Shown piece by piece: positions 36,688-45,840 of a stretch of DNA of 64,000 bases (positions within the stretch are counted from its first letter, which is position 1; each line of letters opens with the position of its first letter). The DNA is from Mesorhizobium sp. 65-26. Lineage in GTDB: Bacteria; Pseudomonadota; Alphaproteobacteria; Rhizobiales; Rhizobiaceae. The notes beneath the pieces were generated by a model. That model was given only the letters and a program-made list of their open reading frames with translations, ran no database searches and was not told the DNA's origin. Location: contig MKVL01000039.1 in NCBI GenBank assembly GCA_001899205.1, forward strand, positions 62,001-126,000, read 5' to 3'. Position numbers and translations under genes: made by a program.

Positions 36688-37398
36688 TTGGACGTTGAAG
36701 TCGCGGTAACGCATTCGATCCTGCTGAAGCTCGTGCTGGCGCTGCTGCTCGGCGCGCTGATCGGGGCCGAACGCCAGTATCGGCAGCAATATACCGGGCT
36801 TGTCACCCACGCCCTGGTGGCGATGGGCGCGGCCGCCTATTCCTCGCTGCCGGGGGCGCTCGGGCTGGAATTCGATCTTCGCATGGGCGCCCAGGTCGTG
36901 ACCGGCATCGGCTTCCTCGGGGCCGGACTGATCATCAGGGACGGGTCCAGCATCAAGGGACTGAGCACATCGGCGACAATCTGGAGCACCGGCTCGGTCG
37001 GCGTGTTCATAGGCTTTGGCTTCCTGTTGCTTGCCGCCGAAACGGCAATGCTCATCCTCGTGCTGAATTCGTTTCTTCCCACCTTTTCGCGCTTTTTCGA
37101 CAGGTACTCGCCGGCGCTGCCGACCGTCGAGCACAGATACGTCGTGAAAATCAGATGCGCGCGGCAGGACATGGCCGTGATCCGGGCAACCTTCCTGCAG
37201 GCATTGAACACGAACCTGCTTCGGTTCCGCTCGCTCGGCAGCCATCCCGTCGACGACGAGAAGGAGATGGAGATTGAAGCGACACTGTTCAGCGGCCGGG
37301 ACGAAACGCAGTCGGTCGAACGCGTCGCCACCCATCTCGCGCTGGACCCGAATGTCCATTCGGTCGTCTGGGAGATTACGCAGGAAACCGAAGAATAG
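36688..37398 (+). CDS. MgtC/SapB family membrane protein
   Basis: Protein of 236 residues. The N-terminal 130 residues are the MgtC membrane domain with the characteristic LLLGALIGAERQYRQQ, then VVTGIGFLGAGLIIRDG and GLSTSATIWSTGSVG. The C-terminal cytoplasmic part (HRYVVKIRCARQDMAVIRA onward) looks like an ACT-type domain. In pathogens MgtC proteins inhibit the F-ATPase and help survival at low magnesium; the role in this organism is unknown. The start TTG 36688 is the best fit, though its ribosome site is weak. Confidence 0.88.
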   Translation: MDVEVAVTHSILLKLVLALLLGALIGAERQYRQQYTGLVTHALVAMGAAAYSSLPGALGLEFDLRMGAQVVTGIGFLGAGLIIRDGSSIKGLSTSATIWSTGSVGVFIGFGFLLLAAETAMLILVLNSFLPTFSRFFDRYSPALPTVEHRYVVKIRCARQDMAVIRATFLQALNTNLLRFRSLGSHPVDDEKEMEIEATLFSGRDETQSVERVATHLALDPNVHSVVWEITQETEE

Positions 37399-37452
37399 AC
37401 GGAGGCCCGTGCCTCCGGACCAACCTTTGTCCCACACCTCAAGGAGAGCGAC

Positions 37453-37644
37453 ATGGAAGGAAACATCATGGCAAACAAACTGGTCGCCATTGGCCTCATG
37501 GTCATAGGCTTTCTGGTCTTCGCCTCGGGCTATCGCTACGGCTCCTCGCTGAGCGTGACGGTCGGATGCCTGCTCTTTGCCATCGGCGTCATTCTCCTGA
37601 TCCTGAAGATCGTCCGCAGGAACAAGCCGGACTCTACCGCCTGA
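37453..37644 (+). CDS. Small two-helix membrane protein
   Basis: A 63-residue protein with two hydrophobic helices (LVAIGLMVIGFLVFASGY and VTVGCLLFAIGVILLILKIV) and a short basic tail. ATG 37453 has AAGGAG seven bases upstream; a second ATG five codons later is possible. I do not recognise a family. It follows the MgtC-like gene by 54 bp. Confidence 0.65.
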   Translation: MEGNIMANKLVAIGLMVIGFLVFASGYRYGSSLSVTVGCLLFAIGVILLILKIVRRNKPDSTA

Positions 37645-37820
37645 GCAGCGAATAAAGAGAGAGCCCTCCAAGCTGGTTCCGGCATGCCGGAGGCTCCGGA
37701 CGTCACGCGTCGGATTATAGTCGTTCTGCTCGTTGCATCATTCACAGCAAGATTGCCGGTTCAGCATGCTCTGGCCTATGATTTGCGTGCATGGATGAGG
37801 GTTACAGGAGGTTCAGAAGC

Positions 37821-39401
37821 ATGTGGAATGAATCGTTTACCAAGATCGATGAAATCTCCCGTCGAACTCTCTTGATCGGGGCGCTGGCGTCGTCGGCAAC
37901 GCTCATGCTGCCGCCTTCCCTCGCCGCGGCAGAGGGTGGCGATGTCGCTGCGTCCGCCAAGGCCGCGCGTGACGCTGTCGAGGCGGTTCGCGAGGCGATC
38001 CTGCGGATATCTCGCGAGGTATGGCAGAACCCGGAGCTTTCGCTGCATGAGGAGAAATCCTCCGAGATTCACCTGCGAGAACTGAAAGAAGCAGGCTTCA
38101 AGATAGTCAGTACCGGCACCTCCGGCATTCCCACGGCGTTCGTTGCCGAATGGACACAAGGCGAGGGCGGGCCGAAGATCGGCTTCCTGCCGGAATATGA
38201 CGCGCTCCCAAATCTGGGCAACGCGGCCGAGCCACGCCAGGCGCCCGGCCCCACTGGTATCGAAGTCGGGCATGGCTGCGGCCACAACATGTTGGGCGCG
38301 GGCTGCACCGGCGCGGCGTTCGCGTTGCAGAAGATGATGATCGACGGGAAGGTGCCCGGCACCATTATGGTCTATGGCTGCGCGGCGGAGGAGACCGAAG
38401 GCGCCAAGGTCTACATGGCTCGCGACGGACTCTTCAATGACCTCGACGCCTGCCTCGCCTGGCATCCGGGGCCGATGAACGCCACGGGCCTGCTGAGAAC
38501 CGCGGCTGTGAACATGCTCAGGATCAGATACACCGGTCGCACCGCCCACGCTGGCGTCGATCCCTGGGAAGGACGCAGCGCGCTGAAGGGCGCCGAAATG
38601 TTCGGCATAGGCATCCAGTTTATGCGCGAGCACATCAAGCCCACCACACGTCTGCATTATGTGTACACGGATGGAGGTTCTGCGCCCAACGTCGTCCCCG
38701 CCTCGGCTGAAATCCTTATTGTGATCCGCGACCAGGACCGAGATGACGTCAATACTGTCACGGAATGGGTCAAGGATGCCGCCAGGGGCGCCGCCACCTC
38801 GACGCAAACCGAGGTCGACATCGATCATTTCTTCGGATTGCACGATTTGCTGCCAAACGAAACATTGGTGAACCGTATCCACGCCCATATGACCAAGCTC
38901 CCTCTGGAGTGGACGGCCCAGGAGCAGGAATTCGCCAAGGCCTGTCAGCGTGAAATGCAATTGCCCGAAGCCGGCCTCATGCCGGTCATCATGCCGGTGC
39001 TCCCTGAAATCACCACCGGCGGCGGTACCGATGTCGGCGATGTCAGTTTCAACACGCCTACGGGTCTTTTCGCCATCGCTACAATGCCTATCGGCGTCGG
39101 TCTGCATACTTGGCCGGTGACCGCCTGCGGTGGTATGAGCATCGGCGACAAGGGATCGATCTACTCGGCAATCGTCATGGCCGGCGTCGGCTATGATCTG
39201 ATGACTGACGCCAAGTTGCGCGCCGCCGCGCGGGCCGATTTCGATCGCCGCAAGGCGGGCCGGAAATACGTCTCGCCCCTGGTCGAAACGAGGCTGCGCC
39301 CCGATGGGATACCGCAGCACCTGCTCCTGCGAGACGGCAGCCAGGAGCTTGGCGTCGAGTTCGTGGAGGAGGCGATCGATTCGAAGACGCCAACACCTTA
39401 G
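37821..39401 (+). CDS. Tat-exported M20 family amidohydrolase (AbgB-like)
   Basis: Metallopeptidase-type amidase of 526 residues. The N-terminus DEISRRTLLIGALASSAT is a twin-arginine signal, so it acts in the periplasm. The M20D pattern is clear: EVWQNPELSLHEEKSS, EYDALPNLGN, GHGCGHNMLGAG with metal-binding Cys and His, AAEETEGAK with the catalytic Glu, and YTGRTAHAGVDPWEGRSAL. The closest named group is AbgB, a p-aminobenzoyl-glutamate hydrolase subunit, but AbgB is cytoplasmic. ATG 37821 has AGGAGG upstream; an ATG at 37791 is less likely. No AbgA-like partner gene adjoins it. Confidence 0.9.
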   Translation: MWNESFTKIDEISRRTLLIGALASSATLMLPPSLAAAEGGDVAASAKAARDAVEAVREAILRISREVWQNPELSLHEEKSSEIHLRELKEAGFKIVSTGTSGIPTAFVAEWTQGEGGPKIGFLPEYDALPNLGNAAEPRQAPGPTGIEVGHGCGHNMLGAGCTGAAFALQKMMIDGKVPGTIMVYGCAAEETEGAKVYMARDGLFNDLDACLAWHPGPMNATGLLRTAAVNMLRIRYTGRTAHAGVDPWEGRSALKGAEMFGIGIQFMREHIKPTTRLHYVYTDGGSAPNVVPASAEILIVIRDQDRDDVNTVTEWVKDAARGAATSTQTEVDIDHFFGLHDLLPNETLVNRIHAHMTKLPLEWTAQEQEFAKACQREMQLPEAGLMPVIMPVLPEITTGGGTDVGDVSFNTPTGLFAIATMPIGVGLHTWPVTACGGMSIGDKGSIYSAIVMAGVGYDLMTDAKLRAAARADFDRRKAGRKYVSPLVETRLRPDGIPQHLLLRDGSQELGVEFVEEAIDSKTPTP

Positions 39402-39752
39402 AGTCGCCTGTCGCCACCAGCCGACCAGGCTGCCGTTCCATGAAGGTTGTCCCGGACCATAACTGCCTTCGAGGACTTCCTTCGCACGGTCTGGAAGGCA
39501 GAAGGTCGATTTCGTGAAACTCGACGTGAGTGCGGTGGGGGATTCTGCCCATCGGCCCATGACGGTCATCCGCGATGATCTGGGATTGACGCGGCAGGCC
39601 TGACAGCGAGGTCGTGGTCAATGAGAACGAGCAAACGGGACGCCTAGGCCGGCTTTTTGGCGTCCCTGAGGGGCAGTGCCGAAGGCGTGGACAACGCCGT
39701 GCGCGCCGCCTTCAAGTGTGCCGCCATGCAATCGACGTACAGGGAGCTGGCG
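39402..39752. other. Intergenic region, 351 bp
   Basis: Between the M20 amidohydrolase and a small reading frame. It includes the hairpin at 39637-39666. Open frames exist on the reverse strand, but they have no recognisable domain and run into the antisense of the amidohydrolase, so I call no gene. Confidence 0.4.
39637..39666 (+). terminator. Hairpin, possible terminator
   Basis: GGGACGCC (39637-39644) and GGCGTCCC (39659-39666) form a perfect 8-bp stem around a 14-nt loop that contains TTTTT. The T-run is inside the loop, not after the stem, so termination is uncertain. Confidence 0.4.
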
Positions 39753-39875
39753 ATGAAGTTTGATCTGAAATCGCCACCCCGCAAGCCTCGGCCCAGCGTC
39801 GCGTACACTCCGAATAAATCGGAGGGTATGTTCACCTTTTCCGGTTTCGACTTTGATTTTTGGGACATCGAATAG
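39753..39875 (+). CDS. Possible small protein, 40 residues
   Basis: Short frame starting ATG with AGGGAG seven bases upstream. The product begins MKFDLKSPPRKPRPSVAY and ends in an aromatic, acidic stretch FSGFDFDFWDIE. No family recognised. It is followed by an AT-rich region before the protease gene. The good ribosome site and odd composition make it worth listing, but it could be chance. Confidence 0.3.
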   Translation: MKFDLKSPPRKPRPSVAYTPNKSEGMFTFSGFDFDFWDIE

Positions 39876-40104
39876 CCATCGCTTTTCGATGTCTTTTAAT
39901 TCCAGATTCTTACGCCATCCAAGTTAAACTTTTGCAATCTTTTTTCAAAAATGAGCTTGATCGTTTTCAAATACATATTGCCGCAGATATTGAGCGAATG
40001 ACAAAACTTTCATGAAACGGAAATGGCGCCGTAATGTGCGCTCTTCTAGTCCTGCCGACAAGGATGCTCTTCCGACTGCATCTCTTTCAAAAGGACCCGA
40101 ACCC

Positions 40105-41568
40105 ATGAATATTGCCCCCAATTCATATTCCAGCACACGTCGACGCCTGGCGGCGGCAGTGGCTGCCGTTGGCGCTGTCGGCGCCATCGCGATCTTCTCC
40201 GGAACGGTTCCCGTTCTGGCGGATGCCGTGCATGTCGAAGCACCCCAGTCGACGGGCTTTGCCAACATCGTCGAACGCGTCTCGCCGGCGGTCGTCAGCG
40301 TCAAGGTCAAGTCGACGGTCCAGCCCACGGCCGACGACGGCTCCGACGATCAAGGCGGCTTCGACAACCTTCCGGACAATCCGCGGCAGCCCAGCCTCAA
40401 ACAGGGCGGCAAACCGCGTCCGGTCGCCCAGGGTTCGGGCTTCTTCATCTCCGAGGACGGCTACCTCGTCACCAACAATCACGTCGTCTCGGAAGGCTCG
40501 TCCTTCACGGTTGTGACCAATGACGGCAAGGAACTCGACGCCAAGCTGATCGGCACCGACCCCCGCACCGACCTGGCTGTGCTGAAGGTCGATGGCGGCA
40601 ACAAGTTCACCTATGTGAGCTTCGCCGACGATTCCAAGGTTCGCATCGGTGACTGGGTGGTGGCCGTAGGCAATCCGTTCGGCCTTGGCGGCACGGTTAC
40701 ATCAGGCATCGTCTCGGCCCGCGGCCGGGACATCGGTGCCGGCCCCTATGACGATTTCATCCAGATCGACGCGCCGATCAATCACGGCAATTCGGGCGGT
40801 CCGACTTTCAACCTGAATGGCGAAGTGATCGGTATCAACAGCGCCATCTTCTCGCCGTCGGGCGGCAGCGTCGGCATCGGTTTCGACATACCGGCCTCGA
40901 CCGCCAAGCAAGTCGTCGAGCACCTCATGAAGGACGGCTCCATCAAGCGCGGCTGGCTCGGCGTCGGGATCCAGCCGGTTACCGCCGAGATCGCCGACTC
41001 GCTCGGTCTGAAGTCGGACAAGGGCACGCTGGTTTCGAACGCCCAGGAAGCAGGTCCCGGCAAGAAGGCCGGCATCGTCGCCGGCGACGTCATCACCCAG
41101 GTCAACGGCAAGGATGTCGACTCGCCCAAGGAACTCGCCCGCACGATCGGCGCCTATGCGCCGGGCAAGTCGGTCGACGTCACCGTCTGGCGCGATGGCA
41201 AGAGCCAGACGATCAAGGTCGATCTCGGCACGCTGCCGTCCAGCGACAAGCAGGCCTCGAACGATGACGGCAAGCAGGCAGCGCCCGCCAAGGCCGACGC
41301 ATTGGCCGATCTTGGCCTGACCATCGCCAAGTCGGACGATGGCAAGGGGCTGGTCGTTACCGATGTTGATCCCAACAGCGATGCGGCCGACCGCGGCATT
41401 CAGCCCGGCGACATCATCACCACGATCAATTCGGCCAAGGTCACCACCACGGGCGATGTCACCAAGGCCATGTCCGACGCAGCCAAGGCGGGCCGCAAGG
41501 CGGTGCTGATGCAGGTCACCCGTGACGACAGCAACCGCTTCGTCGCCCTGCCGGTCAGCAAGGGCTAG
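40105..41568 (+). CDS. DegP/HtrA-type periplasmic serine protease
   Basis: Periplasmic quality-control protease and chaperone of 487 residues. The signal peptide has RRR at residues 12-14, a hydrophobic core and cleavage near VLADA (residue 40). The trypsin-like domain has the full triad: His126 in TNNHVV, Asp156 in RTDLAVLKV and Ser230 in HGNSGGP. Two PDZ domains follow, at about 300-390 and 400-480. A low-complexity acidic stretch (TADDGSDDQGGFDNLPD) fills the LA loop. ATG 40105 has AAGGA upstream; the frame to 40012 lacks support. The upstream region is AT-rich, suggesting its own promoter. Confidence 0.95.
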   Translation: MNIAPNSYSSTRRRLAAAVAAVGAVGAIAIFSGTVPVLADAVHVEAPQSTGFANIVERVSPAVVSVKVKSTVQPTADDGSDDQGGFDNLPDNPRQPSLKQGGKPRPVAQGSGFFISEDGYLVTNNHVVSEGSSFTVVTNDGKELDAKLIGTDPRTDLAVLKVDGGNKFTYVSFADDSKVRIGDWVVAVGNPFGLGGTVTSGIVSARGRDIGAGPYDDFIQIDAPINHGNSGGPTFNLNGEVIGINSAIFSPSGGSVGIGFDIPASTAKQVVEHLMKDGSIKRGWLGVGIQPVTAEIADSLGLKSDKGTLVSNAQEAGPGKKAGIVAGDVITQVNGKDVDSPKELARTIGAYAPGKSVDVTVWRDGKSQTIKVDLGTLPSSDKQASNDDGKQAAPAKADALADLGLTIAKSDDGKGLVVTDVDPNSDAADRGIQPGDIITTINSAKVTTTGDVTKAMSDAAKAGRKAVLMQVTRDDSNRFVALPVSKG

Positions 41569-41989
41569 GCGCGCGCGCCGCCAACGACCTTCCCCCGATC
41601 ATGGTTGGCGCCAGTCGGGGGAAAGGGGCGGAATACGTCGGTCAGTCATTGTGTTCCGCTCCCCGGCGGCAGCGGGCTCCCCTACGCCCGCTGCCGTTCC
41701 AGCCACTCATCCTCCGGCGCACTGTCCGACGCATGGTCTGCGTGTTTCGAAAACGCTCTCGACGACAGATGGATTCAGTTGCCGCCGCCCCCAACAACAG
41801 TTGCGTGATCCGACGTTACAACTCGTAATCTTGATTTGACCTCAGCTGCGGCGGAAGGTTGCTATCGCCGGAAATCGGTCAGTTGTACCGGTACATCCGA
41901 TGGGCAAGCACGAAACGTCCATGGCCGAGCGAGGCAAACCGATCGCGCCCGATATCTCCCATGTCGGACGACACTTGTAGAGGCCCTGG
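41569..41989. other. Intergenic region, 421 bp
   Basis: Between the protease and an AraC regulator. It contains the terminator-like hairpin at 41590-41623. I see no convincing gene; several short frames overlap without ribosome sites. Confidence 0.4.
41590..41623 (+). terminator. Terminator-like hairpin after the protease gene
   Basis: TTCCCCCGA (41590-41598) pairs perfectly with TCGGGGGAA (41615-41623), a 9-bp GC-rich stem with a 16-nt loop, about 20 bp after the stop. There is no T-run. Confidence 0.5.
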
Positions 41990-42970
41990 ATGCTGGACGC
42001 ACCGAACTGGTACGCCCGTAGGTACAACTCGGTGGTCGCCCGCACCCGCGAGTCCGATCCCGATGCGGAATTCCATATCCAGCAGATCGGCGCGCAGCGC
42101 CATGCATCGCGCCTGGCAACCATCGACTATGGCGATGCTTTTGTGCTCGACCTGCAGGACAAGGGCGGCATCGCAATGTCGGGTGCGATCAACGACGATG
42201 CTTTGACGGCAGTGTTCCTCTGGGGCGAAGGCACCACCTTCAACGGACAACGGAGTGAAACCCCGCGGCTGCGGATCATCGGCCCGGGAACGGAATTCAA
42301 ACTGGAGATGCCGGGCAGCTATCGCCTCATGCGGATCGGCCTGCGGGGACCCACGCTCGCATCCCTGCGTGCGGCGTCCAACTCCGACGCGGGCGATCGG
42401 GGCTGGTTGATACCGGGCGTGCACGAGCAGCGCGTCGCACCGGGGGCCGAAGTGGAGCTTCAGCAGAAGCTGCTGCGGACCGTCGGCTTCGCGGAAGCCG
42501 CCGCGCGGCGTGGCTACGACCTCAGCGCCGGCCTTGCGGTGGCGGCGAGCGAGGCCGGCGCCGCGCTCGCGCAGGTTCTTGCCCGCACACACGCGCCGCC
42601 GGTCCGAAATCTCGGCTTCCACGACCGGCGCGAAATCGTCGATGCAACGCTCGCCATCCTCGAGGCAAAGCCTCAAAGTCCTGTTTCAGTCAGTGCCGTC
42701 TGCGGCATACTTGGTGTCGGCGAGCGCACCCTGGAGCGCGCCTTCCAGGAGTGCCTGGGCGTCAACCCGCGCGCCTATGAGCGGGAGCGGCGGTTGCGGG
42801 CGGCGCACGGCCTCATCCTGACGCGGGGGGATCGCCTTTCGATCACCGATATCGCCATGAGCTTTGGCTTCTGGCACCTGGGCCGCTTCGCAGGCGCCTA
42901 CGCAGCGCTCTTCGGATGCCCGCCCAGCGAGATGCGGCGACGCATTTGGGGCTTGGTGGCGCAGGACTGA
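41990..42970 (+). CDS. AraC-family transcriptional regulator
   Basis: Regulator of 326 residues. The C-terminal double helix-turn-helix is clear: VSAVCGILGVGERTLERAFQ for the first helix pair and DIAMSFGFWHLGRFAGAYAA with LFGCPPSEMRRR for the second. The N-terminal 200 residues form a cupin-like sensing domain without specific identity. The HTH is of the EutR-like kind. Starts at ATG 41990. No structural gene adjoins it, and it is only distantly like the two AraC genes downstream, so its target is unknown. Confidence 0.88.
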   Translation: MLDAPNWYARRYNSVVARTRESDPDAEFHIQQIGAQRHASRLATIDYGDAFVLDLQDKGGIAMSGAINDDALTAVFLWGEGTTFNGQRSETPRLRIIGPGTEFKLEMPGSYRLMRIGLRGPTLASLRAASNSDAGDRGWLIPGVHEQRVAPGAEVELQQKLLRTVGFAEAAARRGYDLSAGLAVAASEAGAALAQVLARTHAPPVRNLGFHDRREIVDATLAILEAKPQSPVSVSAVCGILGVGERTLERAFQECLGVNPRAYERERRLRAAHGLILTRGDRLSITDIAMSFGFWHLGRFAGAYAALFGCPPSEMRRRIWGLVAQD

Positions 42971-43231
42971 CCGATTCCGTCGACCTGCCAGCATGAAGTG
43001 CATTCTCACCCGACACTCCCAGCCCCTTGCCCGGCGCGACTTTCGAAATGAAGGCCTGCCCTGAAAGGTTTGTCCGGCGCCGCCCGTCCGTGCCTGCCAA
43101 GGTGTGGTGTCGGAAAGTGGATAGAGATTGGGCGGCTCTCGGGAGATTCTGACGACACGGCCGCATCGCCGTCGCCCGTTCCAGAACAGCTTTGGCGCGA
43201 GTGTATCCAGCAGACAGGCGATTGAAAGACC

Positions 43232-44344
43232 TTGGACGCAAAGGTAAGCTCGTTCGGCATTCCCGCCGATCCTTTCGCCGACGAGCCGCTACGGTGGACG
43301 CTGGCAATGGACACCGCATCCGTGCCGCCCCCCGAGCAGTTCGATTTCTACCGAACGTGGCACGCGGACCTTGCCGACGTGCAGCTTCTGGGCGCGAAAC
43401 GCTCCTCCTTTGCCGCCCGGCAACAGGTGTGGCAACTGGGCGATATGGCGCTCGTGACGATCGAATGCCCCGGCTTCGGCTACGACCTTCGGTGGGAGCA
43501 CCGGAAGCGGCCGTTGCTGGACCACTGGGTATTGTCCGTGCCGTTTTCCAGGTCCCCTTCAGGCGAGATGAAGGCGGGAAAGGCCCGTATGCGTTGCCTC
43601 GCCTTACCCGATGGAGGGCTGACCAACGATGACCTGTTCGTCGCGCTCTTCCTGCCGAACACCATGCCGGCAACCAACGCGTCCAGCCTTCAAATCGGCG
43701 AGGCGACGTTGCGCTTCCTGGCGGACTACATGCTTCTCCTGCACCGCTCCCTTCCCCACCTCCGGAAAGGAGACCTGCCGCTTATCGTGGCGACGACGAC
43801 CAATCTTTTCGCGGCCGCCCTTGCGCCGTCCAACGATCGCGACATGGCGGCCCAGGGACCGACGGACGCCGTCGCCACGGCGCGCATCGCCAGGATCATC
43901 ACCGAAAGACTCCGCGACCCTCTTTTGACGCCTGACAAGCTCTGCCGCGCCGTCGGCGTGTCGCGATCCCGTCTCTACCGGATGTTCGAACCGGCGGGCG
44001 GAATATCCAACTATGTCCGTCGCAAGCGGCTGCTCAAGACACGCGATGTGCTTGCGGACAGCTCGGACCGGCGCTCCATCTCCAGCATCGCCGAGGAATG
44101 GGGCTTCACCGACGCCTCGACATACAGCCGGATGTTCAAGCTCGAGTTCGGCATCTCTCCCAAGGAAGCGCGCGAACTCGGATGGCAGGGCATCAAACAT
44201 GCCACCTGGCTCACCATCGACCAGCCGGCTGGCGGGGGCAGTGATAGCCTAAGCAGTGTTTTGATCAACAATTCCCTGGGTCTATCGCTATCGCCAAGAC
44301 GTCGAGAAGTGGCTTCGCCTGGCGCGCCCGGTTTCGTCCAATGA
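43232..44344 (+). CDS. AraC-family transcriptional regulator, tandem paralogue 1
   Basis: Regulator of 370 residues with an N-terminal AraC-binding-like domain (PEQFDFYRTWHADLADVQLL onward) and a C-terminal HTH_18 domain (LCRAVGVSRSRLYRMFEPAG, then SSIAEEWGFTDASTYSRMF). TTG 43232 is chosen because from there the protein aligns residue by residue with the ATG start of the paralogue at 44615. In the 73-residue HTH stretch from FEPAGG to GIKHA, 59 positions are identical between the two. The C-terminal tail here is longer. Ligand and targets unknown. Confidence 0.85.
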   Translation: MDAKVSSFGIPADPFADEPLRWTLAMDTASVPPPEQFDFYRTWHADLADVQLLGAKRSSFAARQQVWQLGDMALVTIECPGFGYDLRWEHRKRPLLDHWVLSVPFSRSPSGEMKAGKARMRCLALPDGGLTNDDLFVALFLPNTMPATNASSLQIGEATLRFLADYMLLLHRSLPHLRKGDLPLIVATTTNLFAAALAPSNDRDMAAQGPTDAVATARIARIITERLRDPLLTPDKLCRAVGVSRSRLYRMFEPAGGISNYVRRKRLLKTRDVLADSSDRRSISSIAEEWGFTDASTYSRMFKLEFGISPKEARELGWQGIKHATWLTIDQPAGGGSDSLSSVLINNSLGLSLSPRRREVASPGAPGFVQ

Positions 44345-44614
44345 AGTACTCCTTGCAGGCCGGCTCTCTCAGTCGAACGGAAGACGCGAGATTATTAGCC
44401 GTCGCAATCGCGAGAAATATACGGCAGACCCATATTTTGGATTCTTCGCATATTCTAAAAATTTGCCGCCAACCTAGGATTCTGCCGTTTGAGGCCTGCC
44501 CTTCGAAGCGCCAATGACGTCAATTTTACTCTTATTTTCCAAGTAAAAGAATCAGCCTGTTGCGAAAGGTATCTTCTATATTATGGTGCGCTCGCGGGGG
44601 GATAGGAGTTCGTC

Positions 44615-45670
44615 ATGGACACAGGGGTAATCTCGACCAGCCTCCCCATCACTTCCTTCGCGGCGCCGCCCTTGAGATGCGTTGTCGACGTGGATACGTC
44701 GGAGGCACCGCCCGCCGAGCAGTTCGACCTTTTTCAGAGCTGGCACGCGGACATCGTTGATGTCGACCTGCTTAGCGGCGAGTTCAGCTCGTTTGCAGCG
44801 CGCGAGCGAGCGTGGCAGTTGGGCGACCTCGTTCTGGCTTCGGTGGAATATCCTGGAACCGGTTATCACCGTCGCTGGAGCAGCAAGAAGCATCCGGTCT
44901 TCGATCATTGGCTTCTGTGCGTACCGCAAACGATCCCGCCCGGCGGCGGACGCCCCCGGACAGGACGGTTGCGCTGGCATTGCCTGGCCGTCCCACATCA
45001 GGATGAGAGCGAGGATGATGGCGTCCTTTGCCTCTTCCTTCCGCGGGATTTCGCGTTCTCCCAGCCCTTGACGCTGGATATCCGTCCAGAGATGGCGGCG
45101 TTCGTTTCGGACTACATCCTCCTGCTCTACCATTCTCTTCCGGATCGCACGGAGAACGATGTTGCCTATATCGGCGCGGCGACCGCAAGCCTGCTCGCCG
45201 CCTGCGTCTCTCCATCCCGGAACCACATTTTCGAAGCCCAGGAGCCGATCGACGCCGTCATCATGTCGCGCGCGAACAAGTTCATCTCCGCCAGGCTTGC
45301 CGATCGAAACCTGACCCCGGAAAAGCTTTGCCAGGAGCTTGGCATCTCACGCTCCCGCCTCTACCGGATCTTCGAGCCGGCCGGGGGCATTTCGCACTAC
45401 ATCCGGCGCCAGCGACTGCTGAAGACAAGGGATGTCCTGGGCGACAGCACGGATGGTCGTCCGATCTCCAGCATCGCGGAGGAATGGGGCTTCGTCGACC
45501 CGTCCACCTACAGCCGGACATTCCGGAGGGAATTCGGAATTTCCCCCAAGGAGGCGCGCGAAGCCGGCTGGCTTGGGATCAAGCATGCGCCTCTGTCCGA
45601 GCGACAGGGCGACAGCGTATCCTCGCTGAGCGGCCTGCTGGCCAACAACTATCTTGGTCGCCAGCTCTAG
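44615..45670 (+). CDS. AraC-family transcriptional regulator, tandem paralogue 2
   Basis: Regulator of 351 residues, closely related to the gene just upstream over its whole length. N-terminal domain: PAEQFDLFQSWHADIVDVDL. C-terminal HTH: LCQELGISRSRLYRIFEPAG and SSIAEEWGFVDPSTYSRTF. ATG 44615 has GGAG upstream and a 270-bp AT-rich region before it, so it is likely expressed from its own promoter. The pair arose by tandem duplication. Neither has an adjoining operon that would reveal the regulated pathway. Confidence 0.88.
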   Translation: MDTGVISTSLPITSFAAPPLRCVVDVDTSEAPPAEQFDLFQSWHADIVDVDLLSGEFSSFAARERAWQLGDLVLASVEYPGTGYHRRWSSKKHPVFDHWLLCVPQTIPPGGGRPRTGRLRWHCLAVPHQDESEDDGVLCLFLPRDFAFSQPLTLDIRPEMAAFVSDYILLLYHSLPDRTENDVAYIGAATASLLAACVSPSRNHIFEAQEPIDAVIMSRANKFISARLADRNLTPEKLCQELGISRSRLYRIFEPAGGISHYIRRQRLLKTRDVLGDSTDGRPISSIAEEWGFVDPSTYSRTFRREFGISPKEAREAGWLGIKHAPLSERQGDSVSSLSGLLANNYLGRQL

Positions 45671-45731
45671 AGCAAAGCCAGCAAAACTGCGCGGCGGTCT
45701 TGCGTCCGGAATTGCGTAAAAACAAAGGGAT

Positions 45732-45782
45732 AGAGCATGATGACATCCGAACACCGCTCCACGCTCTTCGGCATCATGCTCT
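45732..45782. repeat. Rhizobial-type palindromic intergenic element
   Basis: AGAGCATGATG (45732-45742) and CATCATGCTCT (45772-45782) are exact inverted copies around a 29-nt middle with CTTCGG. The form matches the common short palindromic element of Mesorhizobium/Rhizobium intergenic regions. It lies between the AraC gene and the L,D-transpeptidase. Confidence 0.6.
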
Positions 45783-45840
45783 AGTGGAAAACAATTGCCG
45801 GCACCGGCCGGCGTTATCTGATCGAGAATGGGGGACAGAC

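Noticed and set aside
37776-39569. 597-residue minus-strand frame
   Set aside because: Antisense to the M20 amidohydrolase, whose motifs are complete on the plus strand.
39644-39868. 74-residue minus-strand frame opposite the 40-residue candidate
   Set aside because: No ribosome site or known domain; the plus-strand short frame has the better start signal.
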